64,000 nucleotides of DNA from Citrobacter sp. Res13-Sevr-PEB04-36 (GCF_015672735.1 NZ_JADABY010000037.1:1-64000); one strand, 5' to 3'; positions 48,408-58,896 are shown, numbered from the stretch's first letter. A program made the numbers and translations. The notes: a model not told the origin generated them from the sequence alone.

Positions 48408-51400
48408 ATGAGTAAATTCCTGGACCGGTTTCGCTACTTCAAGCAGAAGGGCGAAACCTTTGCCGATGGGCACGGCCAGCTTCTCAATACCAACCGGGAC
48501 TGGGAGGATGGATACCGCCAGCGTTGGCAGCATGACAAAGTCGTGCGATCAACTCATGGGGTAAACTGCACCGGCTCATGCAGCTGGAAAATCTACGTGA
48601 AAAATGGTCTGGTGACCTGGGAAACCCAGCAAACCGACTACCCACGCACCCGTCCAGACCTGCCAAACCACGAACCACGCGGCTGCCCGCGCGGTGCGAG
48701 CTACTCCTGGTATCTCTACAGCGCTAACCGCCTGAAATACCCGCTGATGCGCAAACGTCTGATGAAAATGTGGCGTGAAGCGAAAAGACTGCACAGCGAT
48801 CCGGTAGACGCATGGGCCTCCATCATCGAAGACGCCGATAAAGCAAAAAGCTTCAAGCAAGCGCGCGGTCGTGGTGGTTTTGTCCGTTCTTCCTGGCAGG
48901 AAGTGAATGAGCTGATTGCCGCTTCTAACGTTTACACCGTCAAAACCTACGGCCCTGACCGCGTGGCAGGCTTCTCGCCGATCCCGGCGATGTCGATGGT
49001 TTCCTACGCCTCCGGCGCACGTTACCTGTCCCTGATTGGCGGTACCTGCCTGAGCTTCTACGACTGGTACTGTGACCTGCCGCCTGCGTCTCCGCAGACC
49101 TGGGGTGAGCAGACCGACGTTCCTGAATCCGCTGATTGGTACAACTCAAGCTACATCATTGCCTGGGGTTCCAACGTTCCGCAGACCCGTACCCCGGATG
49201 CTCACTTCTTCACTGAAGTTCGCTACAAAGGGACCAAAACGGTCGCGATCACTCCGGACTACGCCGAAATCGCCAAACTGTGCGATCTGTGGCTGGCACC
49301 GAAGCAGGGCACCGATGCCGCGATGGCGCTGGCAATGGGCCACGTCATGCTGCGTGAGTTCCACCTCGATAACCCAAGCCAGTACTTCACCGACTATGTG
49401 CGTCGCTACACCGACTTCCCGATGTTGGTGATGCTCGAAGAGCGTGACGGATACTATGCGGCGGGTCGTATGCTGCGCGCCGCCGATCTGGTCGATTCTT
49501 TGGGCCAGGAAAATAACCCAGAGTGGAAAACCGTTGCCGTCAATACCGACGGCGAGATGGTCGCGCCAAACGGTTCGATTGGTTTCCGTTGGGGCGAAAA
49601 AGGTAAGTGGAACCTTGAGCAGCGTGACGGCACGTCCGGTAAAGAAACCGAACTGCAGCTCAGCCTGCTGGGTAGCCAGGATGACATCGCCGAAGTCGGC
49701 TTCCCGTACTTTGGCGGCGAAGGCACCGAGCACTTCAATAAAGTCGAACTGGAAAACGTTCTGTTGCACAAACTGCCGGTAAAACGCCTGCAACTGGCGG
49801 ACGGTTCTACCGCGCTGGTGACCACTGTTTATGACCTGACCATGGCCAACTACGGTCTGGAACGCGGCCTGAACGATGAAAACTGCGCCACCAGCTACGA
49901 TGACATCAAAGCATATACCCCGGCATGGGCAGAAAAAATTACCGGTGTATCACGCGCTCAAATCGTGCGCATCGCCCGTGAATTTGCCGATAACGCCGAC
50001 AAAACGCATGGTCGTTCAATGATTATCGTCGGTGCCGGTTTGAACCACTGGTATCACCTCGATATGAACTATCGCGGGCTGATCAACATGCTGGTGTTCT
50101 GCGGCTGCGTTGGTCAGAGCGGCGGCGGTTGGGCACACTATGTGGGTCAGGAAAAACTGCGTCCGCAGACCGGCTGGCAGCCGCTGGCATTTGGCCTTGA
50201 CTGGCAGCGTCCGGCACGTCACATGAACAGCACCTCCTACTTCTATAACCACTCCAGTCAGTGGCGTTATGAGACGGTGACTGCGCAGGAACTGCTGTCG
50301 CCGATGGCGGACAAGTCCCGCTATAGCGGCCATTTGATCGACTTTAACGTGCGCGCTGAACGTATGGGCTGGTTGCCATCTGCGCCGCAGTTGGGCACCA
50401 ACCCGCTGTACATTGCCCGTGAGGCGGAGAAAGCCGGGATGACTCCGGTGGATTACACCGTGAAATCGTTGAAAGAGGGTTCTATTCGCTTTGCGGCAGA
50501 ACAACCTGAAAACGGTAAAAACCATCCGCGTAACCTGTTCATCTGGCGTTCTAACCTGCTGGGCTCGTCCGGTAAAGGTCATGAGTACATGCTGAAGTAT
50601 CTGCTGGGTACTGAACACGGTATTCAGGGGATGGATCTGGGCAAACAGGGCGGTGTGAAGCCAGAAGAAGTGGAATGGCAGGACAACGGTCTTGATGGCA
50701 AGCTGGATCTGGTGGTGACGCTGGACTTCCGCCTGTCGAGCACCTGTCTGTATTCCGACATCGTGCTGCCGACTGCCACCTGGTATGAAAAAGACGACAT
50801 GAATACGTCGGACATGCATCCGTTTATTCATCCGCTGTCTGCCGCTGTTGATCCGGCCTGGGAATCGAAAAGCGACTGGGAGATTTACAAAGCCATCGCC
50901 AAGAAATTCTCTGAAGTCTGCGTCGGTCACCTCGGTAAAGAAACCGACGTGGTGACGCTGCCTATCCAGCATGATTCCGCTGCTGAACTGGCGCAGCCGC
51001 TGGACGTGAAGGACTGGAAAAAAGGCGAATGCGACCTGATCCCAGGCGTTACTGCTCCGCACATCATGACCGTTGAACGTGATTACCCGGCAACCTACGA
51101 ACGCTTTACCTCCATCGGCCCACTGATGGATAAAGTCGGTAACGGCGGGAAAGGGATTGCCTGGAACACCCAGAGCGAAATGGACCTGCTGCGTAAGCTC
51201 AACTACACCAAGGCCGAAGGCCCGGCTAAAGGCCAGCCGATGCTGAATACGGCGATTGATGCTGCGGAGATGATCCTCACCCTGGCACCGGAAACCAACG
51301 GTCAGGTGGCGGTGAAAGCCTGGGCTGCGCTGAGTGAATTTACCGGCCGTGACCATACGCATCTGGCGCTGAATAAAGAAGACGAGAAAATTCGCTTCCG

Positions 51401-52151
51401 CGATATTCAGGCCCAGCCGCGCAAAATTATCTCCAGCCCGACCTGGTCTGGCCTGGAAGATGAACATGTTTCTTACAACGCCGGTTACACCAACGTTCAC
51501 GAGCTGATCCCATGGCGTACGCTGACCGGTCGTCAGCAGCTGTATCAGGATCATCAGTGGATGCGCGACTTTGGTGAAAGCCTGCTGGTTTATCGTCCGC
51601 CAATCGACACCCGTTCGGTGAAAGAGGTGATGGGCGAGAAATCCAACGGTAATCCGGAAAAAGCGCTCAACTTCCTGACGCCACACCAGAAGTGGGGTAT
51701 CCACTCCACCTACAGCGACAACCTGCTGATGCTGACGTTAGGTCGCGGCGGTCCGATCGTGTGGATGAGTGAAGCCGATGCGAAAGATCTGGGTATCGAA
51801 GATAACGACTGGATCGAAGTCTTTAACAGCAACGGGGCGCTCACTGCCCGTGCGGTTGTGAGCCAGCGTGTCCCGGCCGGGATGACCATGATGTATCACG
51901 CCCAGGAACGTATTGTGAATATTCCTGGGTCGGAAATTACCGAGCAACGCGGTGGGATCCATAACTCGGTGACCCGTATTACGCCGAAACCGACGCACAT
52001 GATTGGTGGTTATGCCCACCTGGCCTACGGCTTTAACTACTACGGCACCGTAGGGTCAAACCGTGATGAATTCGTGGTGGTCCGTAAGATGAAGAACATT
52101 GACTGGTTGGATGGCGAAGGCAATGACCAGGTACAGGAGAGCGTAAAATGA
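48408..52151 (+). CDS. narG: Respiratory nitrate reductase alpha subunit NarG
   Basis: The 1247-residue catalytic subunit, equal in length to E. coli NarG. It holds the molybdenum bis-MGD cofactor and one [4Fe-4S] cluster with a His ligand (HGVNCTGSCSWKIYVKNG near residues 49-66). It reduces nitrate to nitrite on the cytoplasmic face of the membrane. The ATG follows an AGGAGA site. The stop overlaps the narH start by four bases. Confidence 0.99.
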   Translation: MSKFLDRFRYFKQKGETFADGHGQLLNTNRDWEDGYRQRWQHDKVVRSTHGVNCTGSCSWKIYVKNGLVTWETQQTDYPRTRPDLPNHEPRGCPRGASYSWYLYSANRLKYPLMRKRLMKMWREAKRLHSDPVDAWASIIEDADKAKSFKQARGRGGFVRSSWQEVNELIAASNVYTVKTYGPDRVAGFSPIPAMSMVSYASGARYLSLIGGTCLSFYDWYCDLPPASPQTWGEQTDVPESADWYNSSYIIAWGSNVPQTRTPDAHFFTEVRYKGTKTVAITPDYAEIAKLCDLWLAPKQGTDAAMALAMGHVMLREFHLDNPSQYFTDYVRRYTDFPMLVMLEERDGYYAAGRMLRAADLVDSLGQENNPEWKTVAVNTDGEMVAPNGSIGFRWGEKGKWNLEQRDGTSGKETELQLSLLGSQDDIAEVGFPYFGGEGTEHFNKVELENVLLHKLPVKRLQLADGSTALVTTVYDLTMANYGLERGLNDENCATSYDDIKAYTPAWAEKITGVSRAQIVRIAREFADNADKTHGRSMIIVGAGLNHWYHLDMNYRGLINMLVFCGCVGQSGGGWAHYVGQEKLRPQTGWQPLAFGLDWQRPARHMNSTSYFYNHSSQWRYETVTAQELLSPMADKSRYSGHLIDFNVRAERMGWLPSAPQLGTNPLYIAREAEKAGMTPVDYTVKSLKEGSIRFAAEQPENGKNHPRNLFIWRSNLLGSSGKGHEYMLKYLLGTEHGIQGMDLGKQGGVKPEEVEWQDNGLDGKLDLVVTLDFRLSSTCLYSDIVLPTATWYEKDDMNTSDMHPFIHPLSAAVDPAWESKSDWEIYKAIAKKFSEVCVGHLGKETDVVTLPIQHDSAAELAQPLDVKDWKKGECDLIPGVTAPHIMTVERDYPATYERFTSIGPLMDKVGNGGKGIAWNTQSEMDLLRKLNYTKAEGPAKGQPMLNTAIDAAEMILTLAPETNGQVAVKAWAALSEFTGRDHTHLALNKEDEKIRFRDIQAQPRKIISSPTWSGLEDEHVSYNAGYTNVHELIPWRTLTGRQQLYQDHQWMRDFGESLLVYRPPIDTRSVKEVMGEKSNGNPEKALNFLTPHQKWGIHSTYSDNLLMLTLGRGGPIVWMSEADAKDLGIEDNDWIEVFNSNGALTARAVVSQRVPAGMTMMYHAQERIVNIPGSEITEQRGGIHNSVTRITPKPTHMIGGYAHLAYGFNYYGTVGSNRDEFVVVRKMKNIDWLDGEGNDQVQESVK

Positions 52152-53686
52152 AAATTCGTTCACAAGTCGGCATGGTGCTGAATCTCGATAAGTGCATCGG
52201 TTGCCACACCTGTTCAGTAACCTGCAAAAACGTCTGGACCAGCCGCGAAGGGACCGAGTACGCCTGGTTCAACAACGTTGAAACTAAGCCGGGTACCGGT
52301 TTCCCGACCGACTGGGAAAACCAGGAAAAATGGAAGGGCGGTTGGATCCGCAAGATCAACGGTAAGCTGGTGCCGCGCATGGGTAACAAAGCGCTGCTGC
52401 TGGGTAAAATCTTCGCTAACCCGCATCTGCCGGGTATCGATGATTACTACGAGCCGTTTGACTTCGATTACCAGACGCTGCACAACGCACCGGCTGACAG
52501 CAAAGCGCAGCCGATTGCACGTCCACGCTCGCTGATCACCGGCAAGCGTATGGACAAGATAACCAAGGGTCCGAACTGGGAAGACGACCTGGGCGGTGAG
52601 TTCGAGAAGCTGTCGAAAGACAAAAACTTTGAGAACATGCAGAAGGCGATGTACGGCCAGTTCGAAAATACCTTCATGATGTATTTGCCGCGTCTGTGTG
52701 AGCACTGTCTTAACCCGGCGTGCGTGGCGACCTGCCCAAGCGGTGCCATCTACAAGCGTGAAGAAGATGGCATCGTGCTGATCGACCAGGACAAATGCCG
52801 CGGCTGGCGTATGTGTATTACCGGTTGCCCGTACAAGAAAATCTACTTCAACTGGAAGAGCGGTAAGTCAGAGAAGTGTGTCTTCTGCTATCCGCGTATC
52901 GAAGCCGGTCAGCCGACCGTGTGCTCCGAAACCTGCGTCGGTCGTATCCGTTACCTCGGCGTACTGCTGTATGACGCTGACGCCATTGAAAGCGCGGCAA
53001 GTACCGAGAACGAGAAAGATCTGTACCAGCGTCAGCTGGACGTGTTCCTCGATCCGAACGACCCGGCGGTCATTGAGCAGGCACTGAAAGACGGTATCCC
53101 GCTGAGCGTGATCGACGCGGCCCAGCAGTCTCCGGTGTACAAAATGGCGATGGACTGGAAGCTGGCGCTGCCTCTGCACCCGGAATACCGCACGCTGCCA
53201 ATGGTTTGGTATGTTCCGCCTTTGTCACCGATTCAGTCTGCGGCTGATGCAGGTGAACTGGGTAGCAACGGTATTCTGCCGGACGTGGAAAGCCTGCGTA
53301 TTCCGGTTCAGTACCTGGCGAACCTGCTGACCGCAGGGGATACCCAGCCAGTGGTACTGGCGCTGAAACGCATGCTGGCAATGCGTCACTTTAAACGTGC
53401 GGAAACCGTTGACGGTAAAGTGGACACCCGTGCGCTGGAAGAAGTTGGACTGACTGAAGCACAGGCACAGGAAATGTATCGCTACCTGGCCATTGCAAAC
53501 TACGAAGATCGTTTCGTGGTGCCGAGCAGCCATCGTGAGCTGGCGCGTGAAGCGTTCCCGGAGAAAAACAGTTGTGGCTTTACCTTCGGTGACGGTTGCC
53601 ATGGTTCAGACACCAAATTCAATCTGTTCAATAGCCGCCGCATCGATGCTGTCGATGTGACCAGCAAAACGGAGCCGCACCAATGA
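52148..53686 (+). CDS. narH: Respiratory nitrate reductase beta subunit NarH
   Basis: A 512-residue electron-transfer subunit carrying three [4Fe-4S] and one [3Fe-4S] cluster. Cysteine groups are CIGCHTCSVTCKNVW, CEHCLNPACVATCPSGA, CRGWRMCITGCPYKK and KCVFCYPRIEAGQPTVCSETC. The Trp in CRGWRMC replaces a cysteine and makes the [3Fe-4S] cluster. It links NarI haem to NarG. Confidence 0.99.
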   Translation: MKIRSQVGMVLNLDKCIGCHTCSVTCKNVWTSREGTEYAWFNNVETKPGTGFPTDWENQEKWKGGWIRKINGKLVPRMGNKALLLGKIFANPHLPGIDDYYEPFDFDYQTLHNAPADSKAQPIARPRSLITGKRMDKITKGPNWEDDLGGEFEKLSKDKNFENMQKAMYGQFENTFMMYLPRLCEHCLNPACVATCPSGAIYKREEDGIVLIDQDKCRGWRMCITGCPYKKIYFNWKSGKSEKCVFCYPRIEAGQPTVCSETCVGRIRYLGVLLYDADAIESAASTENEKDLYQRQLDVFLDPNDPAVIEQALKDGIPLSVIDAAQQSPVYKMAMDWKLALPLHPEYRTLPMVWYVPPLSPIQSAADAGELGSNGILPDVESLRIPVQYLANLLTAGDTQPVVLALKRMLAMRHFKRAETVDGKVDTRALEEVGLTEAQAQEMYRYLAIANYEDRFVVPSSHRELAREAFPEKNSCGFTFGDGCHGSDTKFNLFNSRRIDAVDVTSKTEPHQ

Positions 53687-54393
53687 TTGAACTTGTCATT
53701 GTTTCGCGTCTGCTCGAGTACCCGGATGCTGCCCTGTGGCAGCATCAGCAGGAACTTTTCGATGCACTCGCGTCATCTGAAAACCTGAACAAAGAGGATG
53801 CCCAGACTCTGGGCGTCTTCCTGCGCGATTTAACTGCGCAAGACATGCTGGATGCGCAGTCCAGCTACAGTGAACTGTTCGACCGTGGCCGCGCAACCTC
53901 GCTGCTGCTATTTGAACATGTGCATGGTGAATCCCGCGATCGCGGCCAGGCGATGGTTGATCTGATGGCACAGTACGAGCAGCACGGTTTACAGCTTGAC
54001 AGCCGCGAATTGCCGGACCATCTGCCGCTGTACCTGGAATATCTGGCGCAGTTGCCGAAGGAGGAGGCGCTTGGCGGTTTGCAGGATATCGCCCCGATTC
54101 TGGCCCTGCTCAGTGCGCGTCTGCAACAGCGTGAAAGTCGCTACGCCGTGCTGTTCGACCTGCTGTTGAAACTGGCGAATGCCGCTATCGACAGCGACAA
54201 AGTGGCGGAGAAAATTGCGGATGAAGTTCGCGATGATACCCCGCAGGCGCTGGACGCGGTCTGGGAAGAAGAGCAGGTGAAATTCTTTGCTGATCAGGGT
54301 TGCGGCGAATCTGAGATTTCCGCTCACCAGCGTCGTTTTGCCGGGGCCGTTGCGCCGCAGTATCTGAATATCACCACCGGAGGACAGCAATAA
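53683..54393 (+). CDS. narJ: Nitrate reductase assembly chaperone NarJ
   Basis: A 236-residue cytoplasmic chaperone of the TorD/DmsD-like group. It assists cofactor insertion into NarG and membrane attachment, and is not part of the final enzyme. The family segment [22 protein letters not shown] is intact. It overlaps narH by four bases and narI by one. Confidence 0.98.
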   Translation: MIELVIVSRLLEYPDAALWQHQQELFDALASSENLNKEDAQTLGVFLRDLTAQDMLDAQSSYSELFDRGRATSLLLFEHVHGESRDRGQAMVDLMAQYEQHGLQLDSRELPDHLPLYLEYLAQLPKEEALGGLQDIAPILALLSARLQQRESRYAVLFDLLLKLANAAIDSDKVAEKIADEVRDDTPQALDAVWEEEQVKFFADQGCGESEISAHQRRFAGAVAPQYLNITTGGQQ

Positions 54394-55070
54394 TGCACTT
54401 CCTGAATACGTTCTTCTTTGACATTTATCCGTACATTGCGGGTTCTGTCTTCCTGATTGGCAGCTGGCTGCGCTATGACTACGGGCAGTACACCTGGCGT
54501 GCAGCATCCAGCCAGATGCTGGATCGTAAAGGGATGAACATGGCGTCAAACCTGTTCCATATCGGGATATTGGGTATTTTCGCCGGCCACTTCCTGGGTA
54601 TGTTAACGCCGCACTGGATGTACGAAGCGTGGCTGCCGCTGGAAGTGAAACAGAAGATGGCAATGTTTGCGGGCGGTGCGTCTGGCGTGATGTGTCTGGT
54701 CGGTGGTGTATTGCTGCTTAAACGCCGTCTGTTCAGTCCACGCGTGCGTGCCACCACAACTGGTGCGGATATTCTGGTGCTGTCCATTCTGGTTATCCAG
54801 TGTGCGCTGGGCCTGCTGACTATTCCGTTCTCCGCCCAGCATATGGACGGAAGCGAGATGATGAAGCTGGTGAACTGGGCACAGTCCGTGGTGACCTTTC
54901 ACAGCGGCGCGTCCCAGTACCTGGATGGCGTAGCGTTTATCTTCCGTATGCACCTGGTGCTCGGTATGACGCTGTTCCTGCTGTTCCCGTTCTCGCGTCT
55001 GGTGCACATCTGGAGCGTGCCGGTCGAGTATTTGACCCGCAAGTACCAGATTGTTCGCGCGCGTCACTAA
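54393..55070 (+). CDS. narI: Respiratory nitrate reductase gamma subunit NarI (cytochrome b)
   Basis: A 225-residue membrane subunit with five helices and two b haems. It oxidises quinol on the periplasmic side and passes electrons to NarH. Haem histidines are visible in [18 protein letters not shown] and in FRMHLVLGM...RLVHIWSVP. It is followed by a good terminator. Confidence 0.98.
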   Translation: MHFLNTFFFDIYPYIAGSVFLIGSWLRYDYGQYTWRAASSQMLDRKGMNMASNLFHIGILGIFAGHFLGMLTPHWMYEAWLPLEVKQKMAMFAGGASGVMCLVGGVLLLKRRLFSPRVRATTTGADILVLSILVIQCALGLLTIPFSAQHMDGSEMMKLVNWAQSVVTFHSGASQYLDGVAFIFRMHLVLGMTLFLLFPFSRLVHIWSVPVEYLTRKYQIVRARH

Positions 55071-55090
55071 TCGACTCTCTACATCATTGT

Positions 55091-55117
55091 AAACCCTGCT
55101 TCGGCGGGGTTTTTTTA
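55091..55117 (+). terminator. narGHJI terminator
   Basis: AACCCTGC pairs with GCGGGGTT, with one imperfect position, around a TTCG-like tip. Seven Ts follow. Confidence 0.88.
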
Positions 55118-55308
55118 TGGCTGTTTGCCGAACGGCAGCGTAAATGCCTTATTCGGCCCCGAACCGGTTTACCGCTGGTCTGCGATGCCTGACATCTGAA
55201 TCCGTACTCTCTATTTCTGGTTTTTTCCGCCCCTGTCGAGTTTTTTGTATGCAGAAAAAAGATGATGCAGCATAGAATAACGCCATAAACGACAATAGGG
55301 ATTGTTGT

Positions 55309-56838
55309 ATGCGTTTTTCATTAATTTTCAAGATAATAATATTAAATATATTAATTCCAAAAATGGTTCATGCTGCTGTCTGTGAGGAGCGCTATCCTCC
55401 CGACTCGGAAGAATGCCAGTACGTTCAGGAATTAGAGCAAAAAGCGGAGCAAGGAGATGAAAGTGCGCAGTTCTCGCTTGGAGACTGGTATGCGGATGGT
55501 CGCTATGTTAGGCCTGATTATAGACTAGCCATAAAATGGCTGGAGAAAGCGGGTAAACAAGGATCTGATTTTTCCTATTTCGTCATTGGCTATCATTACA
55601 ATTATGGTAAAAACTTTCCTCTTGATAAACAGCAAGCGCTGAAGTGGTATCGCAAGGCGGCAGAGTTGGGGGATAGTTCTACGCAAGAAATATTAGGCGA
55701 TGCCTATTTGTACGGTGATGGTCTTCCCTACAATATCCCGCTAGCGCTGGAGTGGTATCGCAAAGCCGCATCGCCAACCAACGACGCGGGTGTTACTCGT
55801 CATCGAGGCTCTGGTTCAAGCGCCCAATACAAGATTGGCGTGATGTATGCCCATGGACAGGGCGTTCATCAGGATTATCAACAAACGGCAAGCTGGATGC
55901 ATAAAGCGGCGGAAAATATGTACGACCCCGCGCAACTTTATCTTGGCGTCGCTTATTTTTATGGTGAAGGCGTGCCTCAGGATTATCGTCAGGCAGTTTA
56001 CTGGCTTAATGAAGGTATACCAGGCAGCTATACGACAGGACACATTCCGCTGAATGCGCTCTATGATAAAGCGCATCCCGCTGACCAGGTTTACTCTCAG
56101 ACGTGGTATCGAAAAACAGCGAAACGCGTGATGGCAAAGGTGCAGTATAATTTTGGCGTATGGTATTACAACGGTTATCACTTATCGAAAGATCACAACC
56201 TGGCGCTGGAGTGGTATCGCAAAGCTGCAGCGCAGGGATTGGCCGAGGCACAGGATGCGATCGGCGTGATGTTTATGCAGGGCGAGGGCGTTTCTCAGGA
56301 CGACCAACAGGCGCTGACGTGGTATCGCAAAGCCGCGCGGCAGGGACTGCCTGCTGCGCAAACGCATCTTGGCATCATGTCTGCCTTTGGCCGCGGCGTC
56401 GTGCAAAGCGACAGACAGGCTATCGCATGGTATCGGAAAGCGGCAAAACATGATTTTGCACAAGCGCAATATCAGCTTGGCGTGGCATACAGTACGGGAA
56501 AAGGCGTGTCTAAAAATAGCCAGAATGCGCTGAAGTGGTACCTTAAAGCGGCAGAGCAGGGGTTTGCTCCGGCACAATTAGCGCTTGGGGAAATTTATTC
56601 CCATGGGCGACAGGGTGTACCTAAAGATAATAAGCTGGCTTATATCTGGTATGACAGGGCCAGTCTGTATACGAGAAAATCTGAGGATGAATGTTTAGCG
56701 CTCATAGCCGAAAGAGACCGACTCAAGGAAACGCTTACGCCAGCTCAACTTGACGAGACATATGCCGCCATTGATCTCATTAGGCGAAAAATTGAACAGT
56801 CAGAGGCGGCGAAAAATACCACCAGGAAGAAGTATTGA
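55309..56838 (+). CDS. Exported Sel1-repeat protein
   Basis: A 509-residue protein with a signal peptide (about residues 1-23, ending VHA-AV). About ten Sel1-like repeats of roughly 36 residues follow, with the pattern A..LG..Y..G.GV..D...A..WYRKAA.QG. The middle repeats (about residues 215-280) are degenerate. A charged helical tail rich in Lys/Arg/Glu ends the protein. Such proteins are periplasmic scaffolds for protein-protein contacts; no partner is visible. Its 5' end is AT-rich, unlike the nar genes, and E. coli K-12 has no such gene here, so acquisition is likely. Confidence 0.85.
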   Translation: MRFSLIFKIIILNILIPKMVHAAVCEERYPPDSEECQYVQELEQKAEQGDESAQFSLGDWYADGRYVRPDYRLAIKWLEKAGKQGSDFSYFVIGYHYNYGKNFPLDKQQALKWYRKAAELGDSSTQEILGDAYLYGDGLPYNIPLALEWYRKAASPTNDAGVTRHRGSGSSAQYKIGVMYAHGQGVHQDYQQTASWMHKAAENMYDPAQLYLGVAYFYGEGVPQDYRQAVYWLNEGIPGSYTTGHIPLNALYDKAHPADQVYSQTWYRKTAKRVMAKVQYNFGVWYYNGYHLSKDHNLALEWYRKAAAQGLAEAQDAIGVMFMQGEGVSQDDQQALTWYRKAARQGLPAAQTHLGIMSAFGRGVVQSDRQAIAWYRKAAKHDFAQAQYQLGVAYSTGKGVSKNSQNALKWYLKAAEQGFAPAQLALGEIYSHGRQGVPKDNKLAYIWYDRASLYTRKSEDECLALIAERDRLKETLTPAQLDETYAAIDLIRRKIEQSEAAKNTTRKKY

Positions 56839-56888
56839 TAAGATAACCAAGATGAAGATTGATTGAACTGAGGTGTTACAGGAGAAGA

Positions 56889-56973
<85 letters not shown>

Positions 56974-57010
56974 AGGGGTATACTTATTATTGAGAACTTA
57001 CCAGAATGAA

Positions 57011-57095
<85 letters not shown>

Positions 57096-57146
57096 ACGGG
57101 GTAAATTCATTATGCTGCTCGCATTCTATAGTGGGAAGGATTATTC

Positions 57147-57190
57147 GGAGCTAAAGCTCCTCACCCTTCGGGCCGTTGCCTGCGGCAACG
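57147..57190 (-). repeat. Three consecutive small hairpins between the tRNA pseudogene and tRNA-Tyr
   Basis: GGAGCT/AGCTCC (57147-57160), CCC/GGG (57164-57172) and CGTTGCC/GGCAACG (57174-57190) form a row of short hairpins. They replace the 3' end of the decayed tRNA. There is no T-run, so they are not an obvious terminator. Confidence 0.6.
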
Positions 57191-57192
57191 TT

Positions 57193-57277
57193 CTCTCACT
57201 ATCGCTCGAGTCGAACCTTGAAGTCGATGACGGCAGATTTGCAGTCAACTCCCTTATGATCGCTCGGGAACCCCACC
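57193..57277 (-). pseudogene. Decayed promoter-proximal tRNA-Tyr copy
   Basis: The first half matches tRNA-Tyr from GGTGGGGTTCCCGAGCG. The D-arm is altered, the anticodon stem has lost pairs (TTGA in place of CAGA) and the loop reads CTGCAAA, so the anticodon would be GCA. Homology stops after the T-arm start; no matching acceptor strand or CCA follows. The 3' boundary is approximate. It cannot fold as a normal tRNA. Confidence 0.85.
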
Positions 57278-57323
57278 ACGGGGCAATGCTTTTACTGGCC
57301 TGCTTCCTTGGGAAGCGGGGCGC

Positions 57324-57351
57324 ATCATATCAAATGACGCGCCGCTGTAAA
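57324..57351 (-). promoter_or_regulatory. tyrT promoter with stringent discriminator
   Basis: On the minus strand TTTACA (57351-57346) and TATGAT (57329-57324) are separated by 16 bases. A GC-rich discriminator (GCGCCCCGC) follows, as in the well-known E. coli tyrT promoter. It should be ppGpp-sensitive and drives the decayed copy first, then the two intact tRNAs. Confidence 0.92.
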
Positions 57352-57432
57352 GCATTCCTTTGCTTAACGTAGATCGTTTGCGTGTTTTTCATCCGTAACG
57401 CAGTAAAGCTAATCAATTCATATTATTGGTGA

Positions 57433-58275
57433 TTACAGAATAATCGTTCGGTTACCGTAAACAAAGACTCGCTGGGCCAGAACCTGATACAGCGCACGGC
57501 TTAAAACATTCTTTTCTACGTCGCGGCCTGCTCGCATCATATCTTCTGCGGTATAGGTGTGATCCACGTGAATCACGTCCTGCATGATGATTGGACCTTC
57601 GTCGAGGTTATCATTCACATAGTGAGCCGTCGCACCGATTATCTTAACGCCACGCTCATAAGCCTGGTGGTACGGACGTGCACCAATAAAGGCAGGCAGG
57701 AACGAGTGGTGAATATTAATAATCTTATTCGGGAAGCGTGAAACAAATTCTGGGGTCAAGACACGCATATATTTCGCCAGTACCACATAATCCGGCTGGT
57801 GGGCATCAATAGCATCGGCCATTTTTTGGTCGTGCTCTTCGCGTGTTAATCCTTCGTGGCTGACCAGCTCAAAAGGAATATCAAAACGTTCAACCAGCGA
57901 GCGCAGCGTGTCGTGGTTGCCGATAACCGCCGCAATTTCAACATCGAGCCCGCCATAATTGGCTTTCATTAACAAATCACCCAGACAATGCGCTTCCTTG
58001 GTGACTAAAATAACGATACGGCGACGGCCTGCTGGCGTAAGTTCGCGAATGGATCCTTCAGGCAGGGCGCTGTCCAGATCGGTCAGCAACGTGACATCAT
58101 TAAAAATGCCTTCCAGTTCCGTACGCATAAAAAAGCGCCCGGTACGGTGGTCAACAAACTCGTTGTTTTGCACGATGTTCAGTTCATGCTTGTAGCAAAT
58201 ATTGGTGATGCGTGCGATCAAACCTTTTTGGTCGGGGCAGATAGTGCGTAGAACTTTACGTTGTTGTGAATGCAT
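57433..58275 (-). CDS. purU: Formyltetrahydrofolate deformylase
   Basis: PurU releases formate from 10-formyltetrahydrofolate, supplying PurT and balancing the folate pool. The 280-residue protein has an N-terminal ACT domain (about residues 8-85) and a formyltransferase-like domain with the active-site segment INIHHSFLPAFIGARPYHQA. Length equals E. coli PurU. Confidence 0.98.
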   Translation of the reverse strand: MHSQQRKVLRTICPDQKGLIARITNICYKHELNIVQNNEFVDHRTGRFFMRTELEGIFNDVTLLTDLDSALPEGSIRELTPAGRRRIVILVTKEAHCLGDLLMKANYGGLDVEIAAVIGNHDTLRSLVERFDIPFELVSHEGLTREEHDQKMADAIDAHQPDYVVLAKYMRVLTPEFVSRFPNKIINIHHSFLPAFIGARPYHQAYERGVKIIGATAHYVNDNLDEGPIIMQDVIHVDHTYTAEDMMRAGRDVEKNVLSRALYQVLAQRVFVYGNRTIIL

Positions 58276-58329
58276 TGCCGGGGTATTCCTGTTGAAAATG
58301 TTTGCGTAATAGATGCTGTCGGGCGTGGG

Positions 58330-58785
58330 TTAGCCGCAGCACTTTTTAAATTTTTTACCTGACCCGCAAGGGCAGGGATCGTTACGGCCAATTTGTGGGC
58401 GCGTACCATCAATATAATACCACTGGCCGTTTTCTTTTAAAAAACGAGAGCGCTCGATAATGGCCCCTGTTTTCCCCTGTTCGGAAAAACGTGCCACAAA
58501 GCTGACATAGCCGGTATTTTCTGTTTCCGACGTCGTCTGTTCAAAAACGGTAAGTCCGAGCCATTCGGTGTTGGCAAATCCCGCGCTAATATCATCGCGA
58601 AACGCAGCAGCATGACAGTCGGGATGCCAGGTCTTAATCAGGTAATCTGCGTCTTTCATCACAAAAGCACAGTAGCGAGAACGCATGAGGTGTGACGGCG
58701 TAGGTGCTACTTGCGCGCCAGACACATAACGGTAGCAACATAGGCTATACTCGACAGCGCTACCACAGGGACAAAGCTGAGACAC
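58330..58785 (-). CDS. ychJ: YchJ family SEC-C motif protein
   Basis: A 151-residue protein with zinc-binding cysteine motifs at both ends: [13 protein letters not shown] at the start and the SEC-C motif [13 protein letters not shown] at the end. An NTF2-like fold lies between them. Function is unknown. It lies upstream of purU on the same strand and is divergent from rssA. Confidence 0.94.
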   Translation of the reverse strand: MSQLCPCGSAVEYSLCCYRYVSGAQVAPTPSHLMRSRYCAFVMKDADYLIKTWHPDCHAAAFRDDISAGFANTEWLGLTVFEQTTSETENTGYVSFVARFSEQGKTGAIIERSRFLKENGQWYYIDGTRPQIGRNDPCPCGSGKKFKKCCG

Positions 58786-58896
58786 AAAATACTCCCTGGA
58801 ATAAAAATACGGCGTAAAAACGCCACGGTGGCACTATGTTAACTGAGCCGTAGTGATGTTGCTACGTCTGCAAGCCAGGGGAAGTCTGTAGGTACA

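Noticed and set aside
50016-51704. 562-codon open frame on the minus strand opposite narG
   Set aside because: It lies entirely antisense to a complete, highly conserved narG. Long shadow frames are common opposite genes with strong codon bias. The translation has no recognisable domain.
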